This document shows, in pieces, positions 1 to 6,420 of a stretch of 16,882 nt of DNA. A model generated the notes under the pieces. The model made no database searches and was not told the DNA's origin. It saw only the letters and a list, made by a program, of their open reading frames with translations. Source of the stretch: Hylemonella sp. UBA6679 (GTDB taxonomy: Bacteria > Pseudomonadota > Gammaproteobacteria > Burkholderiales > Burkholderiaceae_C); NCBI GenBank assembly GCA_002454975.1, contig DKJZ01000029.1, positions 1 to 16,882 on the forward strand. Reading direction: 5' to 3'. How positions within the stretch are numbered: the first letter of the stretch is position 1; the number at the start of each line of letters is the position of its first letter. A program made the translations under genes and the position numbers.

Positions 1-294
1 GTGGGCCTGATGGAAGACCGCGCCACCCTGCGCATTTCCAGCCAGCACATCGCCAACTGGTTGCTGCACGGCATCACCAACGAAGCCCAAGTGCGCGCCA
101 CCTTTGAGCGCATGGCCGCCGTGGTGGACCAGCAAAACGCGGGGGATGCTTTGTACAAGCCCATGGCCGGTCACTTCGAGACCTCCATGGCTTACAAGGC
201 GGCCACTGACCTGGTGTTTGAAGGCTTGGCGCAACCCAGCGGCTACACCGAGCCGTTGTTGCACGCTTGGCGCTTGAAGGTCAAAGCGGCTTGA
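1..294 (+). CDS. glcB: Malate synthase G, C-terminal part (5' end outside the window)
   Basis: Malate synthase G condenses glyoxylate with acetyl-CoA to malate in the cytosol (glyoxylate/glycolate metabolism). Only the last 97 residues are present. They match the family's C-terminus: MEDRATLRISSQHIANWL at the start, then VVDQQNAG, YKPMAGHF and GYTEPLLHAWRLK near the end. The Asp of MEDR corresponds, as far as I recall, to the catalytic base of the E. coli enzyme (Asp631). The full protein is usually about 720 residues, so the GTG at base 1 is not the real start; it is a Val codon inside the gene. The gene ends in TGA and is followed by a 113-bp intergenic stretch with two stem-loops. It converges on the hemN operon and shows no functional link to the cytochrome oxidase genes. 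Confidence 0.95.
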   Translation: MGLMEDRATLRISSQHIANWLLHGITNEAQVRATFERMAAVVDQQNAGDALYKPMAGHFETSMAYKAATDLVFEGLAQPSGYTEPLLHAWRLKVKAA

Positions 295-351
295 TGAACG
301 TTCGGGGCTGAAAGACAGACGCTTTGAGCCTCGGGTTTTCATGACTCTGGT

Positions 352-372
352 TTGCTCCTGAAAAAGGAGCAA
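352..372 (+). other. Stem-loop in the glcB 3' untranslated region
   Basis: TTGCTCCT (352-359) and AGGAGCAA (365-372) form a perfect 8-bp stem closed by the loop GAAAA. It lies about 58 nt after the glcB stop codon and 9 nt before the terminator at 382-409. It has no U-run of its own, so it is not a terminator by itself. It may stabilise the mRNA 3' end or be part of a small RNA released from it; no function can be read from the sequence. Confidence 0.5.
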
Positions 373-381
373 CACCTGTAG

Positions 382-409
382 AAAAAACGGCGCCTAGGCG
401 CCGTTTTTT
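382..409. terminator. Bidirectional rho-independent terminator between glcB and the hemN operon
   Basis: A perfect 28-bp palindrome: six A, then CGGCGCC, TA, GGCGCCG, then six T. Because both flanks carry A/T runs, the same element gives a GC stem followed by a U-run on either strand. It would terminate glcB (plus) and the hemN-TauE/SafE operon (minus). The TAA stop codon of the minus-strand gene (408-410) lies inside the A/T flank, so stop codon and terminator overlap. Confidence 0.92.
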
Positions 410-1094
410 ATGGTGCCACACACCAGGGCGCGGCGTTATGAAACCAGCTCAACCACAGTGCCCAGGCTGAGCTTGCGGCCAAGGCCGCACCCGCCATGCG
501 CACCGGCCAAGCCCCCGCCTCGAGCTTGAGCAGCCTGACCCCGCGCACCAGCAACCAGGGGGCGGCAAGCAGCGACACACCACTGCCCAGCGCAAATGCC
601 GCCATGGCAGCCGCACCTTGCACCGGCTCATGCGCCAAAGCCGCCAGCATCAGGGCGGCGTACAGCAAACCGCAAGGCATGAACGCCCACATCGCACCCA
701 AACTCAAGGGCGCGGCCACCCCGCGCTGCGAGGCCCAGGCCCGCACCCGCAGCCACAGTTGCTGCCCCAAAGTGGCCATCCAGCGCGGCTGCGTGGCTTG
801 CACCAGCAGCCACACCCCCACGGCCAGCAGGCCCAGGTGAAACAGACTCCACAGCGGCCGCCACGCCAACGATTGCGTGGTCAACCAGCCCAGCGCCTGC
901 GTGGAGCCAGCGGCCAGTGCCCCCAAAGCGCTGTAAGCCATGAGCCGCCCTGCCTGAAACAGCCACAAGCTGCGTTGTGCGCGCGCCCCGCAAGCCTGCA
1001 CCGCGCCCACACAAGCGGTGTTGCACATGGCTATGCAGTGGGGGCCACCCACCAGGCCCATGAACAGGGCCGAAATCAGCAAGGCGCTTGTCAT
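408..1094 (-). CDS. TauE/SafE (UreH_2-type) integral membrane protein
   Basis: A polytopic inner-membrane protein of about 228 residues with roughly six hydrophobic segments. The N-terminus has the hallmark GGPHCIAMC, which gives a CxxxC pair in the first helix, and a second conserved MPCGLLYA lies mid-protein. These place it in the sulfite exporter TauE/SafE, UreH_2 branch, which is distantly related to the DsbD/CcdA transmembrane domain. Members often sit next to cbb3 oxidase or heme genes, and a role in copper or redox handling during oxidase assembly is a reasonable inference, not shown here. I chose the ATG at 1094 because the hemN stop overlaps it as TGATG, a sign of translational coupling; a GTG directly upstream (1097) is the alternative. 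The TAA stop is embedded in the bidirectional terminator. Confidence 0.85.
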   Translation of the reverse strand: MTSALLISALFMGLVGGPHCIAMCNTACVGAVQACGARAQRSLWLFQAGRLMAYSALGALAAGSTQALGWLTTQSLAWRPLWSLFHLGLLAVGVWLLVQATQPRWMATLGQQLWLRVRAWASQRGVAAPLSLGAMWAFMPCGLLYAALMLAALAHEPVQGAAAMAAFALGSGVSLLAAPWLLVRGVRLLKLEAGAWPVRMAGAALAASSAWALWLSWFHNAAPWCVAP

Positions 1095-2488
1095 CACATG
1101 ATCTTGGAAAAGCGCGAACGGTCCAGGTCGGCTTGCACATAGCGGTCAAACACCATGGCCACCGCGCGCACCAAAAACCGCCCGGCAGGTGTCACCGTCA
1201 CGCCCTGCATATCGGTGTGCACCAGGCCAGCTTCTTCGAGCTCGGCCAGAGCGTCCCACTCGCGTGCGAAATAGCGCTTGAAGTCCATCAGGTACGCCTG
1301 GTTGATGTCCTCAAACTGCAGCTGCCCCTGGCACATCAGCGCCATGATCACGGCCCGACGCACCACATCATCACGGGTCAACGCCAGCCCGCGCACCACA
1401 GGCAAACGGCCATGGTCGAGCGCGTCGTAGTACTCATCGAGCGTCTTGGCGTTTTGGTGGTAAGTGGCACCCATGCGGCCAATGGCCGACACCCCCAGCG
1501 CCAACAGGTCGCAATCGGGCTGGGTGCTGTAGCCCTGAAAATTGCGGTGCAGCCGGCCTCTGCGTTGGGCCACGGCCAGGTCGTCGTTGGGCAAGGCAAA
1601 GTGGTCCATGCCGATGTACACATAGCCTGCCGCCAACAAGCGTTGTTGTGCCGCCATGAGCATGTGCAACTTATCAGCTGGCGCCGGCAAATCTTGCGCA
1701 TGGATACGTCGCTGCGGCTTGAAGCGCGCTGGCAAGTGGGCATAGGCGTACACCGCAATGCGGTCGGGGCGCTGCTCAACCACTTGAGAGATGGTGCGCT
1801 CGAACGAGGCCAGGGTTTGCTTGGGCAAGCCATAAATCAAATCAAAGTTGACCGAGTCAAACCCGCGTTGGCGCGCCGCGTTCAACAAGGTTTGCACCAA
1901 CTCGGGCGACTGCACCCGGTGCACCGCGAGTTGCACCTCAGGGTCGTAGTCTTGCACCCCCAAACTCAGCCGGTTAAAGCCCAGCGCATGCAAGGTCTCG
2001 AGCAAATCTGGCGAGGCTGTGCGCGGGTCGACCTCAATGGACAACTCCGCCCCAGCTTGCACCTCAAAGTTGTCGCGCAGCATACCCATGAGTGCGCGCA
2101 GTTCGTCGGCACGCAGAAACGTCGGCGAGCCGCCACCCAGGTGCAATTGAGAGATTTTCTGCCGTTTGCCCAGCACCTCGGTGTGTAACGCCACTTCGCG
2201 CTGCAGGTAGTCCAGGTAGGGTTTGGCGCGGTGGTGGTGTTTGGTGATGATTTTGTTGCAGGCGCAGTAGTAGCACAGCGACTCACAAAACGGGATGTGC
2301 ACATACACAGACAAGGGCGCTTGGCTGAACGCTGCTCTGCGCTGCGTCAACGCGGCGCGGTAAGCCTCCTCCCCGAAAGCTTCGACAAAGCGATCGGCGG
2401 TGGGGTAGGAGGTGTAGCGTGGACCGGCCATGTCAAAGCGCTGGAGGGTCTCGGGGCTGGGTAAGTGGAGGCTAAGGTTGGCAGGCAT
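1094..2488 (-). CDS. hemN: Oxygen-independent coproporphyrinogen III dehydrogenase (radical SAM)
   Basis: HemN oxidatively decarboxylates coproporphyrinogen III to protoporphyrinogen IX without O2, which keeps heme synthesis going under low oxygen. Visible features: GPRYTSYPTADRF at the N-terminus, the radical SAM motif in HIPFCESLCYYCAC (Cys68, Cys72, Cys75 bind the 4Fe-4S cluster, Cys77 follows), the LGGGSPTFL glycine motif for SAM, and a C-terminal HemN domain. With the chosen start the protein is 464 residues, close to the family norm. A start at 2542 is possible by reading frame, but the region up to 2521 lies on top of an FNR box, and HemN proteins have only about 15-20 residues before GPRYTSYP, so 2488 fits best. 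No strong Shine-Dalgarno precedes it. It is divergent from fnr and the first gene of a two-gene operon. Confidence 0.95.
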   Translation of the reverse strand: MPANLSLHLPSPETLQRFDMAGPRYTSYPTADRFVEAFGEEAYRAALTQRRAAFSQAPLSVYVHIPFCESLCYYCACNKIITKHHHRAKPYLDYLQREVALHTEVLGKRQKISQLHLGGGSPTFLRADELRALMGMLRDNFEVQAGAELSIEVDPRTASPDLLETLHALGFNRLSLGVQDYDPEVQLAVHRVQSPELVQTLLNAARQRGFDSVNFDLIYGLPKQTLASFERTISQVVEQRPDRIAVYAYAHLPARFKPQRRIHAQDLPAPADKLHMLMAAQQRLLAAGYVYIGMDHFALPNDDLAVAQRRGRLHRNFQGYSTQPDCDLLALGVSAIGRMGATYHQNAKTLDEYYDALDHGRLPVVRGLALTRDDVVRRAVIMALMCQGQLQFEDINQAYLMDFKRYFAREWDALAELEEAGLVHTDMQGVTVTPAGRFLVRAVAMVFDRYVQADLDRSRFSKIM

Positions 2489-2521
2489 GGGGGCACTGTG
2501 CCGCAAGCCTTTGATTCCCAT

Positions 2522-2535
2522 TTGACCTACATCAA
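2522..2535. promoter_or_regulatory. FNR/ANR box between hemN and fnr
   Basis: TTGAC-CTAC-ATCAA matches the FNR consensus TTGAT-N4-ATCAA at nine of ten specified positions. It lies in the 121-bp gap between the divergent hemN and fnr starts. Its centre is 40.5 bp from the hemN ATG and 81.5 bp from the fnr ATG. As a class II site (-41.5) it would start a fnr transcript about 40 nt before its ATG, or a hemN transcript almost exactly at its ATG. It may therefore activate hemN, autoregulate fnr, or both. Confidence 0.82.
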
Positions 2536-2609
2536 AGGCCAAGCGAATTCAGGGCCAGGCAGCGCACAAGGGCCTGGACAGATCAAACAAGCGTGCGAAA
2601 ATTTCATGC

Positions 2610-3329
2610 ATGAACCTGCAAACCATCAAGGTCGCTTGCTCCAACTGCAACTTGCGTGAGCTGTGTTTGCCCGTGGGTTTGTCGCGCGATGAAGTCGAGC
2701 GGCTCGACCAGGTCGTGGCCAACCGGCGCAAGGTGAAAAAGGGCGACGCCCTGTTCCACACGGGTGAGGCCTTCACCTCGCTTTACGCGATTCGCACGGG
2801 GTTTTTCAAAACCTGCCTCACCACCGACGATGGGCGCGAACAAATCACCGGCTTTCAAATGGCCGGTGAGATCATGGGTTTGGATGGCATCTCGACCGAG
2901 CGCCACAACTGCGACGCCATTGCGCTCGAAGATGCCGAGGTGTGCGTGATGCCCTTTGGCGTGGTCGAAGAACTCTCGCGCGAAATCACAGGCCTGCAGC
3001 GCCATGTGCACAAAATCATGAGCCGTGAAATTGTTCGTGAGAACAGCATCATGATGCTCTTGGGCAATATGCGCGCCGAAGAGCGGCTTGCCGCGTTTTT
3101 GCTCAACCTCTTGCAGCGTCAGCAGGCGCGCGGTTTTTCTGGCACCGAGATGGTGTTGCGCATGTCGCGCGAAGACATCGGTGTGTACCTGGGGCTCAAG
3201 CTTGAAACCGTGAGCCGCACCTTCTCCAAATTTGTCGACGATGGCCACATCGAGGTCAAGCAGCGCCACATCAAGGTGGTCAACCTGGAGAGCTTGTCGG
3301 CGCTGATGAAGCAGCCCGAATGCCATTGA
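2610..3329 (+). CDS. fnr: Fnr-type oxygen-sensing transcriptional regulator (Crp/Fnr family)
   Basis: A 239-residue Crp/Fnr regulator. The N-terminus has Cys10, Cys13 and Cys19 (ACSNCNLRELC), and a fourth, Cys112 in EVCVMPF, stands exactly where E. coli FNR has Cys122. All four ligands of the oxygen-labile 4Fe-4S cluster are therefore present, marking a true oxygen sensor rather than a Dnr/NnrR type. The middle is a cyclic-nucleotide-type beta-barrel (LYAIRTGFFK, EQITGF), then a long dimerisation helix. The C-terminal helix-turn-helix includes MSREDIGVYLGLKLETVSR, whose E-x2-SR recognition residues predict TTGAT half-sites, as found in this window. It acts in the cytosol as a dimer under low O2. 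It diverges from hemN and converges on the cco cluster, with a 30-bp gap and no visible terminator. No good Shine-Dalgarno sequence precedes the ATG. Confidence 0.95.
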   Translation: MNLQTIKVACSNCNLRELCLPVGLSRDEVERLDQVVANRRKVKKGDALFHTGEAFTSLYAIRTGFFKTCLTTDDGREQITGFQMAGEIMGLDGISTERHNCDAIALEDAEVCVMPFGVVEELSREITGLQRHVHKIMSREIVRENSIMMLLGNMRAEERLAAFLLNLLQRQQARGFSGTEMVLRMSREDIGVYLGLKLETVSRTFSKFVDDGHIEVKQRHIKVVNLESLSALMKQPECH

Positions 3330-3359
3330 CCCATCACCACCACGACAGCTCTTGGCCCA

Positions 3360-3605
3360 TCAGCTGCTTGTACGGCCCGTGTTGACCTGATCGGGCGGCG
3401 TGAGCAAGTACAGCGTGAGCCCGCACGCGGTCATGGTGGCGCCCCAAAACACAAAAAATGCCAGCGTGTAAACCGCTTGACGCGACACCTCGATGGGCTG
3501 GCCCAGCCAATGCAGGCTCAGCGGATCGACCACCGCAAAGACCAGCACCTCCAGCACACAGGCCACCAAAAAACTCGGCCACACGAGTACCAAACTGGCG
3601 CGCAT
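3360..3605 (-). CDS. Small two-helix membrane protein at the end of the cco operon
   Basis: An 81-residue protein with two clear hydrophobic helices: VLVWPSFLVACVLEVLVFAV (about residues 6-25) and YTLAFFVFWGATMTACGLTLYLL (about 46-68), with a short hydrophilic C-terminus. I do not recognise a named family. It follows ccoH by 11 nt in the same direction and is probably co-transcribed with it, so a role in oxidase assembly or stability is plausible but unproven. The ATG at 3605 was chosen over a TTG at 3620 because a strong Shine-Dalgarno (AAGGGGG, 3611-3617) sits 5 nt upstream. It converges with fnr. Confidence 0.75.
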   Translation of the reverse strand: MRASLVLVWPSFLVACVLEVLVFAVVDPLSLHWLGQPIEVSRQAVYTLAFFVFWGATMTACGLTLYLLTPPDQVNTGRTSS

Positions 3606-3610
3606 ACCCG

Positions 3611-3617
3611 CCCCCTT
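3611..3617 (-). promoter_or_regulatory. Ribosome binding site of the small membrane protein, overlapping the ccoH stop
   Basis: On the minus strand AAGGGGG lies 5 nt before the ATG at 3605 and overlaps the last base of the ccoH TGA stop (3617-3619). It decides the start codon and points to coupled translation with ccoH. Confidence 0.6.
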
Positions 3618-3856
3618 CAAGGCTTGGCCGGCACGATGCCGGTGGCCGCGTGGTTGGGGGCTTGCACCGCTGGGGCTTGCGTGGCGTCTTGGTGTGCACC
3701 CCGGGTCTCAAGCACCGGGTCGGGGTGGCTCAGCGCCAGCCACAGGGTGATGGCGCTGGCCACCACCACCATGGCTGGACCGGCAATCACCATCCACACC
3801 ATGGGGTAGCGCCACCAGGGCTGGGCTGGCGGTGTCAATGTTGGGTGTGCTGTCAT
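3617..3856 (-). CDS. ccoH: Short CcoH/FixH-like protein
   Basis: A 79-residue membrane protein with a proline-rich N-terminus, WWRYPMVWMV, one transmembrane helix (about residues 18-42) and a hydrophilic tail ending in PAKP. Position directly after ccoG (3-nt gap; stop and start read TAAGACATG) and the WWRYPxVW pattern before the helix identify it as CcoH/FixH, which helps assemble the cbb3 oxidase in the inner membrane. Canonical FixH proteins are about 150-170 residues with a folded periplasmic domain. Here only the membrane anchor and an Ala/Pro/Gln-rich stretch of roughly 35 residues remain, so the periplasmic domain is missing. The AAGG of an upstream Shine-Dalgarno lies inside the end of ccoG. 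Confidence 0.8.
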   Translation of the reverse strand: MTAHPTLTPPAQPWWRYPMVWMVIAGPAMVVVASAITLWLALSHPDPVLETRGAHQDATQAPAVQAPNHAATGIVPAKP

Positions 3857-3859
3857 GTC

Positions 3860-5278
3860 TTACCTTGGAACCAAAAAAACAGATTTCTCATGCACCACCC
3901 CACCGCCATCCAAGGCGGTGATGTTGAACTGCATGGGGTACGAGCCTGCCGGGGTGTCGGCCGGCAACTGCAGGCGCACACTGACCCAGCGTGATTGCGC
4001 AGCACCCACCTCGGTCAGCGGGTCGGAGGCCAGCACCAAGCCAGGCAGGCCTTGGGCCTCTAGGCGGTAGTGCTGCAAAGACTCGGTGGCGTTCATCACT
4101 TGCAGGCGGTAGACGTTTTCCAACATGCCACCGGCAACCAAACGCGCCATCACGCCACGGTCGCGCACCACATCAACCTTGAAGGGTGCACGCAGCGCCA
4201 AGCTCACGAACATGCCGGCGGTGATGGCCAACAACACCGCGCTGTAAATCAGCACACGCGGTCGCCAAATGCGGCGCAGGATCTGCGCGCGGCGCCAGCC
4301 CTGATGGATGGCATTGGGGGTGGTGTACTTGATCAGGCCACGCGCGTAGCCCATTTTGTCCATCACACCATTGCACACATCGGCGCAGGCACCGCAGCCT
4401 ATGCACTCGTATTGCAGACCCTGGCGGATGTCGATGTCGGTGGGGCAAACCTGCACGCACAAGCTGCAATCCACGCAAGCGCCCAGTGATGTTGCCTCGT
4501 GCTTGGAGCGGGCGCCGCGAGGCTCACCACGCTTGGTATCGTAGGTCACGATGAGGGTGTCTTTGTCGAACATGGCGCTTTGAAAGCGCGCGTACGGACA
4601 CATGTACTTGCACACCTGCTCGCGCATGAAGCCCGCATTGCCGTAGGTGGCCAGGGCATAGAAGACCACCCAAAACACCTCCCACGCGCTCATGCGGGTT
4701 TGTAAAAACGCCAAGCCCAACTCGCGAATGGGCGTGAAATACGCCACAAAGGTGAAGCCCGTCCACAGGGACACCATGGCCCACAGCACATGCTTAAACC
4801 ACTTTTTCACCAGCTTTTCCAGGCTGAACCGGCCGCCATCTAGGCGCAGGCGCGCACTGCGGTCCCCCTCGACTTTGCGCTCGATCCACAAAAATAATTC
4901 GGTGTACACGGTTTGCGGACAGGCATAACCGCACCACAAGCGACCGGCCACGGCCGTGAACAAAAACAAGCTCAGGGCAGCGATCACCAGCAAGCCGGTG
5001 AGGTAGATGAAATCCTGCGGGTAAAGCACCACATCAAAAAGGAAAAACCGGCGCGCGCCCAAGTCAAACAAGACCGCTTGGCGCTGGCCCCAGGTGAGCC
5101 AAGGCAGGCCGTAAAACACCAACTGCGTGAGCAGCACCACCCCCCAACGCCAGCGCGCAAATACCCCTTGCACACTGCGCGGGTAGACCTTGCTGTGCGC
5201 CGCAAACAGCGGCACCAACTGTTCATCGTCCTGGGGATGGATGGGCACCACCTTGCGTGCGCCGTCTGTCGAACTCAT
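3860..5278 (-). CDS. ccoG: Cytochrome c oxidase accessory protein CcoG (FixG/RdxA)
   Basis: CcoG is a membrane-bound ferredoxin-like protein that takes part in copper supply (cupric reductase) for cbb3 oxidase assembly. The 472 residues contain several hydrophobic segments in the first half, including a region around WCGYACPQTVYTELFLWIERKVEG (residues 115-138) and CKYMCPYARFQSAMFD (223-238), both typical of the family. Two 4Fe-4S motifs follow: Cys268, 271, 274, 278 (CVDCSLCVQVCP) and Cys292, 295, 298, 302 (CIGCGACADVC). After a further transmembrane helix (about 340-360) comes the Ig-like FixG C-terminal domain. Full length, with no missing ligand. It starts 10 nt after the ccoP stop and is followed by ccoH after 3 nt. 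Confidence 0.96.
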   Translation of the reverse strand: MSSTDGARKVVPIHPQDDEQLVPLFAAHSKVYPRSVQGVFARWRWGVVLLTQLVFYGLPWLTWGQRQAVLFDLGARRFFLFDVVLYPQDFIYLTGLLVIAALSLFLFTAVAGRLWCGYACPQTVYTELFLWIERKVEGDRSARLRLDGGRFSLEKLVKKWFKHVLWAMVSLWTGFTFVAYFTPIRELGLAFLQTRMSAWEVFWVVFYALATYGNAGFMREQVCKYMCPYARFQSAMFDKDTLIVTYDTKRGEPRGARSKHEATSLGACVDCSLCVQVCPTDIDIRQGLQYECIGCGACADVCNGVMDKMGYARGLIKYTTPNAIHQGWRRAQILRRIWRPRVLIYSAVLLAITAGMFVSLALRAPFKVDVVRDRGVMARLVAGGMLENVYRLQVMNATESLQHYRLEAQGLPGLVLASDPLTEVGAAQSRWVSVRLQLPADTPAGSYPMQFNITALDGGGVVHEKSVFLVPR

Positions 5279-5288
5279 GGGTCAGCGC

Positions 5289-6191
5289 TCAAGGTCGGTT
5301 CGAGAGGCCCCACACATACGCACCCAGGACCTTGATCTGGTCTTCGGTCAGCAGCTTGCCTTGGGCGGGCATGAGGTTGGCCCGCCCCTTGTTGACCATG
5401 GCCACAATCGCGGCCTCGCCCCAGCCATGCAGCCAAATATCATCGGTGAGGTTGGGCGCGCCCATGGCGGTGTTGCCTTTGCCATCCACGCCATGGCAGG
5501 CCGCGCAGCTGCCAAACTTCGATTTGCCCAAGGAGGCACGCAAAGTGTCGTGCGGGCTGCCTGAGAGGCTCAGCACATAGTGCGCGAGGTTTTTCACATC
5601 CTCGGGGGTGCCCACGGCTGCAGCCATGGGCGGCATCTGGCCGTTGCGTCCTTGGGAAATGCTGTGTGTGATGAGCTCGGGGGTGCCGCCATACAACCAG
5701 TCTTTGTCGCTGAGGTTGGGAAAGCCCTTGCTGCCACGCGCATCCGAGCCGTGGCACTGCGCGCAGTTGTTCATGAACAAGCGCTCACCGATGGCCATGG
5801 CCTGAGGCTCACGCACCATGTCCTGCGCGCTCATGCCCGCAAACCTGGCATACAAAGGCGCCACAGCCTGCGCGCCTTGGTGCATCTCGTCGCTGTGCTG
5901 CGCACGTGCGCTCCAGCCCAATTGGCCAGGGTAGCTGCCCAAGCCGGGGAACAACACCAAGTAGATGGCCGCAAACACGATGGTGATCACAAACAACCAC
6001 ACCCACCAGCGTGGGAGCGGGTTGTTCATTTCGCGCAGGTCGCCGTCCCACACGTGACCGGTGGTGTTGTCCGCGGTGGCGGGCACACGCACCTTGCTGC
6101 TGAGCCACAGCAAAACCAGGCAAGCGCCGATCGACACCACCACCCCCACGGCCACGTACCACGACCAGAAGTTATTGAAAAAATCACTCAT
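5289..6191 (-). CDS. ccoP: cbb3-type cytochrome c oxidase subunit III (diheme cytochrome c)
   Basis: CcoP takes electrons from soluble cytochrome c and passes them to CcoO/CcoN. The 300-residue protein has two N-terminal transmembrane helices (about 12-31 and 61-82) flanking VWDGDLREMNNPLPRWW, a family signature. Two periplasmic cytochrome c domains follow, with heme attachment at CAQCH (Cys143, Cys146, His147) and CAACH (Cys229, Cys232, His233). Probable axial methionines are Met186 (GQMPPM) and Met274 (NLMPAQG). The length is normal. The start overlaps the ccoQ stop as ATGA (6188-6191), so the two are translationally coupled. Confidence 0.97.
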   Translation of the reverse strand: MSDFFNNFWSWYVAVGVVVSIGACLVLLWLSSKVRVPATADNTTGHVWDGDLREMNNPLPRWWVWLFVITIVFAAIYLVLFPGLGSYPGQLGWSARAQHSDEMHQGAQAVAPLYARFAGMSAQDMVREPQAMAIGERLFMNNCAQCHGSDARGSKGFPNLSDKDWLYGGTPELITHSISQGRNGQMPPMAAAVGTPEDVKNLAHYVLSLSGSPHDTLRASLGKSKFGSCAACHGVDGKGNTAMGAPNLTDDIWLHGWGEAAIVAMVNKGRANLMPAQGKLLTEDQIKVLGAYVWGLSNRP

Positions 6192-6412
6192 GGCTTGCTC
6201 CCTGTTTTCAGTGCCAGCTTGGCCTCATCTGCCAAAGGCAGCTGCGCTGCATCGTCCACAAAAGGCAGCTGCGCTACGTCATCTGTAAAAGGCAGCTGCG
6301 CTGCCTCATCAAAATCACGGGCCTGTCGCCTTGACCAAGCCCACGCCACGATGGCAATGAACAGCAAAAAACTCAGCAAAGTGACCGCAGAACGCAAGGT
6401 GTTGATGTCCAT
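6188..6412 (-). CDS. ccoQ: cbb3-type oxidase subunit CcoQ with a tandem-repeat tail
   Basis: A single-helix subunit that stabilises the cbb3 oxidase. The first 35 residues are typical of CcoQ: MDINTLRSAVTLLSFLLFIAIVAWAWSRR-type sequence with one transmembrane helix, then a short basic stretch and ARDFDEA. The protein is 74 residues, longer than the usual 50-60, because the cytoplasmic tail holds three copies of a 9-residue unit: AQLPFTDDV, AQLPFVDDA, AQLPLADEA. In ordinary CcoQ a single acidic xxLPFxDD segment stands here, so the tail looks like an internal amplification. It lies 8 nt after ccoO and overlaps ccoP by 4 nt. Confidence 0.93.
   Translation of the reverse strand: MDINTLRSAVTLLSFLLFIAIVAWAWSRRQARDFDEAAQLPFTDDVAQLPFVDDAAQLPLADEAKLALKTGSKP
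6234..6314 (-). repeat. Three tandem 27-bp repeats inside ccoQ
   Basis: On the plus strand the block AAAGGCAGCTGCGC starts at 6234, 6261 and 6288, a constant period of 27 bp, followed by 13 less conserved bases in each unit. The period is a multiple of three, so the reading frame is kept and each copy adds nine residues (AQLPF-type) to CcoQ. The core is identical in all copies, which suggests recent duplication and possible copy-number variation. Confidence 0.9.
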
Positions 6413-6420
6413 GGCTCAGC

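Noticed and set aside
1848..1860. FNR-like TTGAC-CGA-GTCAA inside hemN
   Set aside because: The spacer is 3 bp instead of 4 and it sits inside coding sequence with no promoter context.
1088..2188. Long plus-strand open frame (366 codons) opposite hemN
   Set aside because: It is antisense to the clear radical SAM gene, has His/Gln/Arg-rich composition and no recognisable domain; such frames are common in GC-rich DNA.
2488..2542. Upstream hemN start at 2542, giving an 18-residue extension
   Set aside because: The extension would run over the FNR box, and HemN relatives begin shortly before GPRYTSYP.
6234..6314. CRISPR or intergenic repeat array
   Set aside because: The 27-bp units are directly adjacent without unique spacers and lie in frame within ccoQ.
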